From Citromicrobium bathyomarinum (GTDB lineage: Bacteria; Pseudomonadota; Alphaproteobacteria; Sphingomonadales; Sphingomonadaceae): a DNA stretch of 64,000 bases. Position numbers and translations under genes: made by a program. Location: the NCBI RefSeq assembly GCF_021021475.1, contig NZ_JAINWL010000002.1, positions 124,001-188,000 of the forward strand, written 5' to 3'. Positions 21,628-32,566 of this stretch are shown here, piece after piece. Under the pieces are notes generated by a model. It was not told the origin of the DNA. It did no database searches and saw nothing but the letters and a program-made list of their open reading frames with translations. Position 1 is the stretch's first letter. Each line of letters begins with the position of its first letter.

Positions 21628-22227
21628 ATGATTGCAAAGCTCACAGGAACGCTCGACGCGACCGGCCCCGACTGGGCGGTGATCGACGTGGGCGGGGTGG
21701 GCTACCTCGTCCACTGCTCGACCCGCACGCTCGACGCGCTGGGTAGCGAGGGCAACGAGGCGCGGCTGTTCACCGACCTGCAGGTGAGCGAGAACGACAT
21801 GCGCCTGCTCGGTTTTGCCGAGGCGGCGGAGCGCGACTGGTTCCGCCTGCTCACATCGGTGCAGGGCGTGGGCAGCAAGGTCGCGCTGGCGATCCTCTCG
21901 GTCCTGTCGGCGGGCGAGGTGCAGGCGGCCTGCGCCAGCGGCGATGCGGCGATGGTCGCGCGGGCGAATGGCGTGGGGCCCAAGCTGGCGGGCCGGATCG
22001 TCAACGAGCTGCAGGACAAGGCGGGCGCGCTGCCCGTGGCGCCGGGCGGGGTGGCGATCGCCGCTCCGAAGGGCGGGGCGAGCGCCGATGCGGTCTCCGC
22101 GCTGGAGAACCTGGGCTTCAAGCCCGCGATCGCGGCGAAGGCTGTGGCCGAGGCGATGGGCGAACTGGGCGAAGGCGCGAGCGAGGGCGAGCTGATCCGC
22201 GTGGCGTTGAAGAAGGCGGCGGGGTGA
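21628..22227 (+). CDS. ruvA: Holliday junction branch migration protein RuvA
   Basis: The junction-binding tetramer that loads RuvB. The 199 residues comprise an N-terminal OB fold ([28 protein letters not shown]), a tandem helix-hairpin-helix centre ([17 protein letters not shown] and [16 protein letters not shown]) and a small C-terminal RuvB-binding domain after an Ala/Gly linker. ATG at 21628 with GCAGGAACA upstream is preferred; 32 further codons upstream are open but lack family similarity. The stop overlaps the start of the DsrE-like gene. Confidence 0.96.
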   Translation: MIAKLTGTLDATGPDWAVIDVGGVGYLVHCSTRTLDALGSEGNEARLFTDLQVSENDMRLLGFAEAAERDWFRLLTSVQGVGSKVALAILSVLSAGEVQAACASGDAAMVARANGVGPKLAGRIVNELQDKAGALPVAPGGVAIAAPKGGASADAVSALENLGFKPAIAAKAVAEAMGELGEGASEGELIRVALKKAAG

Positions 22228-22772
22228 TGGAGATGGCTATGCGAGTGACATTGATGGCGGTTGTGGCGCTGGCGGTCGGCACCCCTGCGGCGGCGCAGGT
22301 GTCTTACGGGCCGGTGTTCGAAGACTTCGGCCCGGTCGCCGACGTGCCCGACACCGACTTCGCCATTCCCGAGGGCGCGAGCTTCCACGTCGCGTTCGAC
22401 GTGTCGCGCGCTGCCGAGGAGGGCAAGCTCAACCGCGGCTTCGAGAGCGCGGCACGCCTCATCAACATGCACGCGCGCGCCGGGGTGCCGCCGATGGAGA
22501 ACCGCGCGGCGGTGGTGGTCCACGGGCCTGCTGTGCTCGACCTGCTGACCGACGCCGCTTGGGTAGCGCGCGATCGCGGCGAGGCGAACCCGTCGGGCGC
22601 GATGGTGCGCGCAATGATCGACCAGGGCGTGCGCTTCATCGTCTGCGGCCAAAGCGCGGCGGGGCCGGGTGTGGCGAAGGCCGAACTGATCCCCGGCGTG
22701 GAAATAGCCCTCTCCGCCATGACCGCCCACGCGCTGCTCCAGCAGCAGGGCTATACGGTGAACCCGTTTTGA
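22227..22772 (+). CDS. Exported DsrE/DsrF-like protein
   Basis: A protein of up to 181 residues with a signal peptide (MRVTLMAVVALAVGTPAAAQ). The mature domain resembles DsrE/F: VAFDVSRAAEEGKLNRGFESAARLINMHARAGVP and VVVHGPAVLDLL, then a cysteine in RFIVCGQSAAG where DsrE proteins carry their active Cys. Secreted members are uncharacterised. Three in-frame ATGs compete (22227, 22233, 22239); the last has GGAG upstream and puts the signal peptide at the N-terminus. Coupled to ruvA by TGATG. Confidence 0.75.
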   Translation: MEMAMRVTLMAVVALAVGTPAAAQVSYGPVFEDFGPVADVPDTDFAIPEGASFHVAFDVSRAAEEGKLNRGFESAARLINMHARAGVPPMENRAAVVVHGPAVLDLLTDAAWVARDRGEANPSGAMVRAMIDQGVRFIVCGQSAAGPGVAKAELIPGVEIALSAMTAHALLQQQGYTVNPF

Positions 22773-22792
22773 GCGTCACTAGCCCTCCCGTC

Positions 22793-22813
22793 ACCCTGAA
22801 CTTGTTTCAGGGT
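22793..22813. repeat. REP-like palindrome, left copy (R1)
   Basis: A 21-base hairpin with arms ACCCTGAA and TTCAGGGT around CTTGT. It shares the core CTGAACTTGTTTCAG with the copy at 23167-23187 in inverted orientation. It contains the stop codon of the GIY-YIG gene. Confidence 0.75.
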
Positions 22814-23142
22814 CTAGCGTGCCGCTCGTCCGGAGGCATCGGCTCAAAGCCCAGGTCGATCGCCAGGTCTCTCCAATCCGGGTTCTCGCGGGTTATCAGG
22901 TTGAGCTTCCAGTCGCGGTGCCAGTTCTTCAGCTGCTTCTCGCGCTTGATCGCCGATTCCATCGTGTCGACCAGTTCGAAGTGGGCCAGCCGATGCACGG
23001 CGTAGCGTTTGGTGAACCCCTCTCCCGTGCCCTCGCGGTGCTGCCAGAGGCGGGCAATCAGATCCGAGGTGACGCCGATGTAGAGCGTGCCGAAGGGCTT
23101 GCTCGTGAGGATGTAGACGCAGGGTTGCTTCTCGGTCGGCAT
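22807..23142 (-). CDS. GIY-YIG nuclease-family protein
   Basis: A 111-residue single-domain GIY-YIG protein of the UvrC-N/YhbQ type. It has VYILTSKPFGTLYIGVTSDLIARLWQHR (the GIY and YIG strands plus catalytic Arg31, residues ~9-36) and a Glu/Lys-rich helix (TMESAIKREKQLKNWHRDWKLNLI). The frame also stays open to an ATG at 23187, but those extra residues (MLNLFQHPA) translate the flanking repeat, so 23142 is preferred. No clear ribosome binding site precedes either. The gene is reversed relative to ruvA-dsrE-ruvB and bracketed by inverted hairpin repeats. Confidence 0.8.
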   Translation of the reverse strand: MPTEKQPCVYILTSKPFGTLYIGVTSDLIARLWQHREGTGEGFTKRYAVHRLAHFELVDTMESAIKREKQLKNWHRDWKLNLITRENPDWRDLAIDLGFEPMPPDERHARP

Positions 23143-23166
23143 AAGGCGGAGATTGCCGCTGGCTGG

Positions 23167-23187
23167 ATGCTGAAACAAGTTCAGCAT
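23167..23187. repeat. REP-like palindrome, right copy (R2)
   Basis: A 21-base hairpin with arms ATGCTGAA and TTCAGCAT around ACAAG, inverted relative to R1. The two differing base pairs are changed on both arms, so the stem is conserved. It ends 17 bases before the ruvB start codon. Confidence 0.75.
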
Positions 23188-23204
23188 GACGTTATGGGGG
23201 CGGT

Positions 23205-24233
23205 GTGACCGACCAGCCCCTCCACACGCCCGAACGCCTGCCGGACGATCCCGATGCGGCGCTGCGGCCCAAGAGCCTCACCGAGTTCATCGGGCAGGAG
23301 GCTGCGCGCGAGAACCTCGGCGTGTTCATCGCCGCCGCCAAGCGCCGCGGCGAGGCGATGGATCATACGCTGTTCTTCGGGCCGCCGGGGCTGGGCAAGA
23401 CCACGCTGGCGCAGATCGTCGCGCGCGAGCTGGGGGCGGGGTTCCGCTCCACCAGCGGGCCTGTCATTGCCAAGGCGGGCGACCTCGCCGCGCTGCTGAC
23501 CAATCTCGAACCGCACGACGTGCTGTTCATCGACGAGATCCACCGTCTCAATCCGGTGGTTGAGGAGGTGCTCTACCCCGCGATGGAGGACCGCGCGCTC
23601 GACTTGATGATCGGCGAGGGGCCCTCGGCGCGCAGCGTGCGGATCGACCTGCCGCCCTTCACGCTGATCGGCGCGACTACCCGGCAGGGCCTGCTGACCA
23701 CTCCCTTGCGCGATCGATTCGGCATTCCCGTGCGGTTGAACTTCTACACGCACGAGGAGCTGGAGCGGGTGGTGACGCGCGGCGCGAACAAGCTGGGCCT
23801 CAGGATCGAGCCCGATGGCGCGCGTGAGATCGCGCGGCGCTCTCGCGGCACGCCGCGCGTGGCGGGCCGCCTGCTGCGCCGCGTGCGCGACTTCGCCAGT
23901 GTCGACAACGCGCCGAGCATCACCGCGAAGGTGGCGGACAGCGCACTGACCAAGCTGGAAGTCGATTCGCTGGGGCTCGACGCGATGGACCGTCGCTACC
24001 TCACCATGATCGCGGAGACCTATGGCGGCGGCCCGGTGGGGATCGAGACGCTGGCGGCGGGCCTAGCCGAACCGCGCGACACGCTGGAAGATGTGGTCGA
24101 GCCGTTCCTGATCCAGCTCGGGCTGGTCGCACGCACCGCGCGCGGGCGTTGCCTCAACGCGGGTGGGTGGCGGCATCTTGGTCTGGCTGCGCCGAAAAGT
24201 GATTCGCCCGATCTGTTCGCGGGGAAATCGTGA
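23205..24233 (+). CDS. ruvB: Holliday junction branch migration ATPase RuvB
   Basis: The AAA+ motor that drives branch migration with RuvA. The 342-residue product has Walker [10 protein letters not shown] (residue ~60), Walker B DEIHRLN, the sensor region [19 protein letters not shown], and a C-terminal winged-helix domain ([37 protein letters not shown]). The start is GTG; no in-frame ATG fits the family N-terminus. Normally ruvA and ruvB are adjacent; here a DsrE-like gene and the GIY-YIG/repeat unit lie between them. Confidence 0.96.
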   Translation: MTDQPLHTPERLPDDPDAALRPKSLTEFIGQEAARENLGVFIAAAKRRGEAMDHTLFFGPPGLGKTTLAQIVARELGAGFRSTSGPVIAKAGDLAALLTNLEPHDVLFIDEIHRLNPVVEEVLYPAMEDRALDLMIGEGPSARSVRIDLPPFTLIGATTRQGLLTTPLRDRFGIPVRLNFYTHEELERVVTRGANKLGLRIEPDGAREIARRSRGTPRVAGRLLRRVRDFASVDNAPSITAKVADSALTKLEVDSLGLDAMDRRYLTMIAETYGGGPVGIETLAAGLAEPRDTLEDVVEPFLIQLGLVARTARGRCLNAGGWRHLGLAAPKSDSPDLFAGKS

Positions 24234-24461
24234 GCCGCGCGTAACCACTCTGCATGCCGTGGTGCCAGCTTGGGACAGGTGGGCGCTCTGGTCGGCAATG
24301 TCTTTGATATTGGGCCGGTAAAACCGCATTTTCGTGGTTAATTGCATTGCGGTCAGCATGCCCGGTAAGGCCTATTGCATACAGGCGCACTTTCACTCCG
24401 CCCGTCGGAACCGCCGATGGCAACGGTTTATAAAGCGCTCCAATTTAAAGAGCCTGGCATT

Positions 24462-25751
24462 ATGTCGATGAAGATCGCCCTCGCAAAACTCTCCGCAGCC
24501 GCTGCGGGCACCGCCGTTATTGCCGGCGGCGCGCTCCATGTGGCCGAGGAGCAGGTCGCCACGACCGATTACAAGTCGGTCAAGGACACTCCGGCGCTTC
24601 GCTACGTCAAGGAAGACCGGGTCGTCGAACGGCAGGTGCCGCGCACCACGCTGCGCAAGCGGCGGGTCGTGCGGCGCACCGTCGAGTGCGTGCCGGCGAG
24701 CATGGCAGGCGGCACGGGCGTCGGCGCGGGCGAGCAGATCATCTATGATGCGCGCGGCGGCTCTTCCTATGACGACCCGGATCTTGCCGCTGCGGCGGAT
24801 GCCTGCGCGGAATATGGCGATGGTGCCTCGCGCACGGTGGTAGCGGTTGCGCCTGCGGCGCTGCCTGTTGGCGGCGGCTTCGTCGGTGGCGGCGGTGGCC
24901 AGGGCGGCGGTGTCGCGGTCGCCGGTGGCGGCGGCGGTGGCGGTTTCGGCGGCGGCTTCTTCGGCGGTTTCTTCGGGGGCGGCGGTAGCGGCGGCGGCAC
25001 TATTTCCGTCAGCACGACCACTGGCGGATCGACCTCGACTTCGGGCGGGTCGACCTCGACCTCGGGCGGGTCGACTTCGACCTCCGGTGGATCGACCTCG
25101 ACCTCCACGGGTGGGCTGACGTCGACCACGAGCAGCTCCTCGACCACTGGCGGCGTTTCCACCTCGACCGGAGGTGTCTCGACGTCGACTGGCGGCGTGA
25201 GCACCTCGAGCGGTGTCAGTACCTCGACCGGCGGTGTCAGCACCTCCTCGTCGACCTCGTCGTCCACGTCCGGGAATCCCTCCAGTTCGACCAGCTCGAG
25301 CTCTTCAGGTGACGTCTCCAGTTCGTCGTCTGGTGATGTGTCGAGCTCGTCCTCGGGCGATGTTTCCAGTTCATCCTCGGGCGATGTTTCCAGCTCGTCG
25401 TCGACATCCGGCGACGTTTCGAGTTCGTCTTCCACCTCGGGCGACGTCAGCAGTTCGTCCTCCACTTCGGGTGACGTTTCGAGCTCATCCTCGACTTCGG
25501 GTGACGTCTCTAGCTCCTCGTCGACCTCTGGCGACGTCTCCAGTTCGTCCTCGTCCTCGGGCGATGTCAGCACAAGTTCGGGTAATTCGAGCAGCGGTCA
25601 CCCGCCCAGCTCCTCTGGCTGGAGCAGCACCAGCGGTACCAGCGGCAGCAGCGGCCATCCCGTTCCGGCGCCGCCTGTCGGCCTGCTGTTCGGTGCGGCC
25701 GCGCTGGCGGTCATCACCCGCCGCAAATGGGCTTCCAAGAACGACGACTGA
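24462..25751 (+). CDS. Ser/Thr/Gly-rich repeat surface protein with PEP-CTERM-like tail
   Basis: A 429-residue exported protein. An N-terminal signal segment (residues ~1-27) is followed by a basic region (LRKRRVVRRTVECVP), a Gly-rich block (~155-195, GGGFGGGFFGGFF) and a long Ser/Thr region. That region has STSTSGG units, then VSTSTGG units, then about three VSSSSSGD and five VSSSSSTSGD units. The C-terminus HPVPAPPVGLLFGAAALAVITRRK has the Pro motif, hydrophobic helix and Arg cluster of PEP-CTERM-type sorting signals. I do not know the function; a glycosylated cell-surface or matrix protein is a reasonable inference. Start at 24462 chosen for the signal peptide. Confidence 0.65.
   Translation: MSMKIALAKLSAAAAGTAVIAGGALHVAEEQVATTDYKSVKDTPALRYVKEDRVVERQVPRTTLRKRRVVRRTVECVPASMAGGTGVGAGEQIIYDARGGSSYDDPDLAAAADACAEYGDGASRTVVAVAPAALPVGGGFVGGGGGQGGGVAVAGGGGGGGFGGGFFGGFFGGGGSGGGTISVSTTTGGSTSTSGGSTSTSGGSTSTSGGSTSTSTGGLTSTTSSSSTTGGVSTSTGGVSTSTGGVSTSSGVSTSTGGVSTSSSTSSSTSGNPSSSTSSSSSGDVSSSSSGDVSSSSSGDVSSSSSGDVSSSSSTSGDVSSSSSTSGDVSSSSSTSGDVSSSSSTSGDVSSSSSTSGDVSSSSSSSGDVSTSSGNSSSGHPPSSSGWSSTSGTSGSSGHPVPAPPVGLLFGAAALAVITRRKWASKNDD
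25018..25575 (+). repeat. Tandem coding repeats (24- and 30-base units)
   Basis: In-frame repeats encode STSTSGG, VSTSTGG, VSSSSSGD and VSSSSSTSGD. The codons differ between units (TCG/TCC/AGC/AGT), so the protein repeat is kept while the DNA repeat is partly scrambled. Confidence 0.8.
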
Positions 25752-25869
25752 CCGGCGCTGCGGCGTCTTGTCGGCAAACGAACGGGGCGGCGCAGTCTTG
25801 CGCCGTGACCTGGGCGGGGGCAGCTTGCCAGGAGCGGCCTCCGCCCTTTGATTTGCGCAGCACATGCGA

Positions 25870-25899
25870 AAAGGCCCGACCAAATTTGGCCGGGCCTTT
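25870..25899. terminator. Bidirectional terminator between the repeat protein gene and acnA
   Basis: AAAGGCCCG and CGGGCCTTT arms enclose an inner CCAAATTTGG palindrome. T-rich tails follow on both strands (TTTCGTTTG and TTTTCGC), fitting two convergent genes. Confidence 0.8.
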
Positions 25900-25921
25900 C
25901 GTTTGCCGTTGAGCCTGATGC

Positions 25922-28597
<2,676 letters not shown>

Positions 28598-28745
28598 AGC
28601 GTGGGCGGTCCTTTCATGTTGCTTCTGGTGGCGGCCTGTCTTGCGACTAACGGGCGGGAGGCCGGTATGTGCCGGAAATATGTGCCGCGCGCTTGGCCCG
28701 TACGGGTGCGAAAATCAAGCGTCCGCGCGAAAGAGGGCTGCCGGC

Positions 28746-29654
28746 TCAGGGGGCCGCAGTCTCCGCTCCGCCCGACGGACGGGCAGGCGCGCGGCCCCTG
28801 GTGACCGCGATATAGGTGCCGATCACGATCATCACCACGCCAGCCAGCGTGCCCGCACTTACTCTTTCGCCGAAAAACAGCCAGCCGAACAGCGCGGCCC
28901 AGCAGAAGCCGGAATATTCGACCGGCAACAATGCCTGCGCCTCTGCCCGGGCGTAGGCCCAGGCGATCGTCATCGCCCCACCCACGGTGAGCAGTCCGGC
29001 GGCCAGCAGGCTCGGCTGGACGGATACGGGCGGGGCAAGCAGCAGCCAAGGGGCAGCAAGACCCAGCACCAGCGTCGATACGCCCCCGTGAAACGCGGCG
29101 ACCTCCAGCGGCCCTGCGCGCTGCGACTGCTGGCGGATGATGATGAAGTTGAGCGCGTAGAGCACCGCCGAGATCAGGATCGCGCCAAGGCCGACCAGGG
29201 CTTCCTCATCCAGCCTGCCGCGCCCGAACTGCCCGCCCACGATCACCAGCGCGCCGGCAAAACTGATCAGCGAGGCCAGCACCGCCCGGCGGGTGACTTT
29301 CTCGCCGAGCAGGATTGCCGCAAGGTACAGCGCGATCAGCGGGGCGATGAAGGAAATCGCGATGGTCTCGGCGATCGGCAGTCTGGTCAGCGCGAAAAAG
29401 AAGCTCAGCCCCATGAAGGCGGAACAGACCCCGCGCAGCACGTGCAGGCGCACGGTCCCTGCGTCCGGCCAGTTGGTCCGTCGGGCGAGCCATAAGGGCA
29501 TCGCGATGGCGGTGGACAGGCCTGCGCGTATCAGCGCGGCGGAATAGGCCCCGATCGCGAGCGATGCGTCCTTCATTAACGCATCCATCAGCGAAAGCAT
29601 CGCCACACCTGCAAGCGCGACCGCGAATGGGGCAAGGGTGGCGGACCGGGACAT
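28746..29654 (-). CDS. DMT-superfamily transporter (EamA)
   Basis: A 302-residue inner-membrane protein with about ten hydrophobic segments arranged as two EamA repeats (residues ~10-140 and ~155-285). Typical pieces are SFFFALTRLPIAETIAISFIAPLI and the second-repeat YSGFCWAALFGWLFFGERVSAGTLAGVVMIVIGTYI (residues ~245-285). The substrate is unknown; such carriers export metabolites or take up nucleosides. ATG at 29654 precedes the first helix. It is divergent from the L,D-transpeptidase. Confidence 0.85.
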   Translation of the reverse strand: MSRSATLAPFAVALAGVAMLSLMDALMKDASLAIGAYSAALIRAGLSTAIAMPLWLARRTNWPDAGTVRLHVLRGVCSAFMGLSFFFALTRLPIAETIAISFIAPLIALYLAAILLGEKVTRRAVLASLISFAGALVIVGGQFGRGRLDEEALVGLGAILISAVLYALNFIIIRQQSQRAGPLEVAAFHGGVSTLVLGLAAPWLLLAPPVSVQPSLLAAGLLTVGGAMTIAWAYARAEAQALLPVEYSGFCWAALFGWLFFGERVSAGTLAGVVMIVIGTYIAVTRGRAPARPSGGAETAAP

Positions 29655-29833
29655 TGCTCTTGCCCTATCCCAAGCTCTGCCAAGCGTCACCGATGTGCCG
29701 CAGATCGTGCGTAAATTCAGGTTGGATAAATGCTTGCAGCTTGATGATTGCGCATAAATTCGCGAGGCTTCTGCCCGCAAAGATCCGTCGCTATATAAGG
29801 CGACGCGCTCGATAACAGGGTCTATCCTACGAC

Positions 29834-31240
29834 ATGAAAACGCTTGCCACTTCGCTGTTTGTCCTTGCCACCGCCACGCTTGCCGGGCCGACCGCGCTGG
29901 TCGCGCAAAACGCGCCGACCAACCTGTTGCCGGGCGGTCAGGATGAGGATGACAAGGCTGACGCGGATGCCGACGACGCGGTGACCTCCAGCCCCGTGGT
30001 CCCTTCTACCGCAACCGGTCCGGTCGAGATGACCAGCGAGCCGGTGGTCCAGAAATTCGACCCGGTGGTGCAGCAGTGGGATGTGGCGCAGGCGCAGGCG
30101 CTTGTCGCCGCGATCGAGGGGATCGGCACGCATGGCCTGATCCCGTCGGATTACGATCTTCCCGGCCTGCGTGCGGCGATCGCCGCCGGCCCGGGCGCGA
30201 TGCTGGATGAAGAGGCCAGCCGCCGGTTCGTGTGGCTGGTGGAGGACATGCGCGACGGGCGTACGCCAATGGACCACCGCACCCAGTGGTTCGTGATGGA
30301 CCCGGATGCGGACCGCTATCGCAGCGGCGCGGTGCTCAAGCAGGCGCTTGAGTCCGGCGATATCATGGGCGCGATCGAGGGTGTGGCTCCGCTGCACCCC
30401 GATTATGAGGCCCTGCTCGGCGAGCTGGCCAAGGCCAAGCCCGGCAGCAAGCGGTACAAGCTGATCCAGGCCAACATGGATCGCTGGCGCTGGCTGCCGC
30501 GCGATCTGGGCCATCAGTACCTGATTACCAACGTGCCCGAATATCAGCTGCGCCTGACGGTGAACGACAAGATCATGCGCACCTATCGCACGATTGTGGG
30601 CAAGCCGGGGCGCACCGCGACCCCGCAGCTGGCCGAGAGCGTCGAGGGCGTGATCCTCAACCCGAACTGGACCGTGCCGCAGTCCATCGTGAAGGGCGAA
30701 GGCCTGGGTGAGCGTGTGCTCGGCAATCCTTCCTGGGCCGCCTCGAAAGGCTACAAGGCGACGCGCGGCGCGAACGGCTATATCAGCGTGGTGCAGGGCC
30801 CCGGACCGGGCAATGCGCTGGGCCGGATGAAGCTCGACATGCCCAACCGGCACGCGATCTTCTTCCACGATACGCCTTCGCGCGGGCTGTTCAGCCAGTC
30901 CGACCGGGCGCTCAGCCATGGCTGCATCCGTACCGAACGCGCGACCGAACTCGCATTCACGCTCGCGATTCTGCAGGCGGGCCTGACCGGTGAGGAAGCT
31001 GCCGATATCCTGGCGAGCGGAGAGTACACGCGGGTCGAGTTCAATAGCACGATGCCCGCCTACATCACCTATTTCACGATGGGCACCAACATCGACGGCG
31101 AGATGGCGACCTTCAAGGACATCTACGATCGCGACGCACCCGTGCTCGCCGCGTTCGAAGCTCCGCGCAAGGCGAACCGCAGCCGGGTGACCGACGAGGA
31201 AATCATCGAGATCGTCAACGATCCGCGCGATATTGCGTAG
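29834..31240 (+). CDS. L,D-transpeptidase (YkuD/YcbB-like)
   Basis: A 468-residue exported enzyme that would form 3-3 crosslinks or attach proteins in peptidoglycan. It has a signal peptide (residues 1-24) and an acidic low-complexity stretch (~35-60). A binding region precedes a YkuD catalytic domain (~215-395) with HAIFFHDTPSRGLFSQSDRALSHGCIR; the catalytic Cys is residue 364 (SHGC). The N-terminal region VQQWDVAQAQALVAAIEGIGTHGLIPSDYDLPGL resembles the scaffold domain of YcbB. The downstream genes are on the opposite strand. Confidence 0.9.
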   Translation: MKTLATSLFVLATATLAGPTALVAQNAPTNLLPGGQDEDDKADADADDAVTSSPVVPSTATGPVEMTSEPVVQKFDPVVQQWDVAQAQALVAAIEGIGTHGLIPSDYDLPGLRAAIAAGPGAMLDEEASRRFVWLVEDMRDGRTPMDHRTQWFVMDPDADRYRSGAVLKQALESGDIMGAIEGVAPLHPDYEALLGELAKAKPGSKRYKLIQANMDRWRWLPRDLGHQYLITNVPEYQLRLTVNDKIMRTYRTIVGKPGRTATPQLAESVEGVILNPNWTVPQSIVKGEGLGERVLGNPSWAASKGYKATRGANGYISVVQGPGPGNALGRMKLDMPNRHAIFFHDTPSRGLFSQSDRALSHGCIRTERATELAFTLAILQAGLTGEEAADILASGEYTRVEFNSTMPAYITYFTMGTNIDGEMATFKDIYDRDAPVLAAFEAPRKANRSRVTDEEIIEIVNDPRDIA

Positions 31241-31250
31241 TCAGGGCCGT

Positions 31251-31745
31251 TCAGTCGAGCAGATCGCTCTCGTCGCGGAACCTGATGACGAAGTGGCGGT
31301 AGATCAGCGCCGATCCGAAAGCGCACCATAGGCCCGGCGCCAGCGCCCAAGGCTGTGTCGACAACGATCCGGATCGCCCGAATAATATCCAGAACGCCAG
31401 CATCGCGGCAAGCATTGCAGGCACCAGCGAGGCCGGGTGGCGGATACGGTTGCCGATCAGCCAAGCAGTCGGCGTGCCTATCACGAGCAGCGCTACTGCG
31501 ATGGTGATGAAGGCGAAGATGGCAATCCCGATAACTACCACGGCCATCCCGACACCGGATCGTGCGATGGCGGAGAGCGAATCGGGTGCCGGGCCGAGCG
31601 GGATCGAGCCGCTGACGAATGGTTCGGCAAGCACGGCAGGGATTATCGAGAGCGCAACGAAGATCGCGGCGTAACCGGCTGCCGGGATCAGCGCTGCAAG
31701 GGGAGGCCACAGGTGACCGCGGTCGAACTGCGGTCTGTAAGGCAT
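31251..31745 (-). CDS. Hypothetical inner-membrane protein
   Basis: A 164-residue protein with four hydrophobic segments (residues ~13-40, ~62-92, ~105-120 and ~130-148) and charged ends. I do not recognise a family. It starts 4 bases after the stop of the periplasmic L,D-transpeptidase, so the two are probably one operon and it may serve the same cell-wall role. Confidence 0.65.
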   Translation of the reverse strand: MPYRPQFDRGHLWPPLAALIPAAGYAAIFVALSIIPAVLAEPFVSGSIPLGPAPDSLSAIARSGVGMAVVVIGIAIFAFITIAVALLVIGTPTAWLIGNRIRHPASLVPAMLAAMLAFWILFGRSGSLSTQPWALAPGLWCAFGSALIYRHFVIRFRDESDLLD

Positions 31746-31749
31746 GGTA

Positions 31750-32490
31750 TCAGTAAACGCCCGGGTTGGTCTGTTCGAAGGTCTCCTGCCGGGGCTGGCG
31801 CAGGATGTGGTAGCCGTTCTCCGGTTCGCCCACGATGGCCTGCGGCGGATAGGCCTGCGTGCCGTCTTCCTTCAGGCCCAGCGCCTCGGCATAGAGCAGC
31901 CGCCCGCCGGACAGGTTGAGCAAAGCGATCTTGAACTGCTCCTCGCCCAGCGCGAAGCAACCATTGGAGCGCCCCAGCCGTCCCCACCGATCGACATGCT
32001 CGGGCTCGGCATAGCTGGCCCGGTGCATCACGATATAGCGTTCAAGCGCATGGTTGTTGGTCTGATCGAGCCCGCCGAGCCGCACCGAAGTGCCGAACTT
32101 TCCGGTGTACCACTCCCAGGTGATGTAGGCTCCGCGGCTGGTCGCGTTGGAGCCTTCGACATTGGAGAAGGTGTTGAGCCAGCCGTCATGCTCGGGATCG
32201 GACCCGGTGCCGTGGCTGACATGGAAGCTTTTCACTTCCTGCCGGTCCAGATTGACGAAATGGAACCGGCGTTCGGCCGAATGAAGCCCGAAATCGGCGA
32301 TCCCGACGATGTCCTTGCGCCAGATGACCTCGCCCGCCTTGTCCAGCTCGCGTTTAGCGATTGCGAAAAGCTGGCGGTCGCGCGCATTTCCGGCCATTGG
32401 TTGCGCGAACACGCGGCTCGGCAGGGTCACACCAGCTCCCAGCGCAATGCCGGTGCCGAGCCCGGTCTTGATCAGATCGCGACGTTGCAT
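31750..32490 (-). CDS. Murein L,D-transpeptidase catalytic-domain protein (YkuD_2 type)
   Basis: A 246-residue exported protein with a Tat-like signal (MQRRDLIKTGLG, cleavage near residue 30). The domain has KSFHVSHGTGSDPEHDGWLNTFSN and YIVMHRASY (His156), and the catalytic Cys178 lies in GRSNGCFAL. This is a different subfamily from the YcbB-like enzyme 0.5 kb away. It may act as an L,D-transpeptidase or carboxypeptidase; the exact activity is not predictable. First gene of a two-gene unit. Confidence 0.85.
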   Translation of the reverse strand: MQRRDLIKTGLGTGIALGAGVTLPSRVFAQPMAGNARDRQLFAIAKRELDKAGEVIWRKDIVGIADFGLHSAERRFHFVNLDRQEVKSFHVSHGTGSDPEHDGWLNTFSNVEGSNATSRGAYITWEWYTGKFGTSVRLGGLDQTNNHALERYIVMHRASYAEPEHVDRWGRLGRSNGCFALGEEQFKIALLNLSGGRLLYAEALGLKEDGTQAYPPQAIVGEPENGYHILRQPRQETFEQTNPGVY

Positions 32491-32566
32491 CTCGGCTATG
32501 TGCTATAACCGAGCTTAATGCTTGCTTGAAGCCGTTTCGCGGTTTCGCCCTTGAGGAGGTGCCAGA

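Noticed and set aside
21429-21644. 71-residue minus-strand open frame between aroC and ruvA
   Set aside because: It overlaps the ruvA start, has no family and no ribosome binding site that I can see.
23143-23187. N-terminal extension of the GIY-YIG protein
   Set aside because: These codons are the hairpin repeat itself; MPTEK gives the domain boundary. Kept as an alternative only.
25018-25575. CRISPR-like array in the short repeats
   Set aside because: Units are in-frame codon repeats of 24-30 bases without spacers; they encode Ser/Thr-rich protein.
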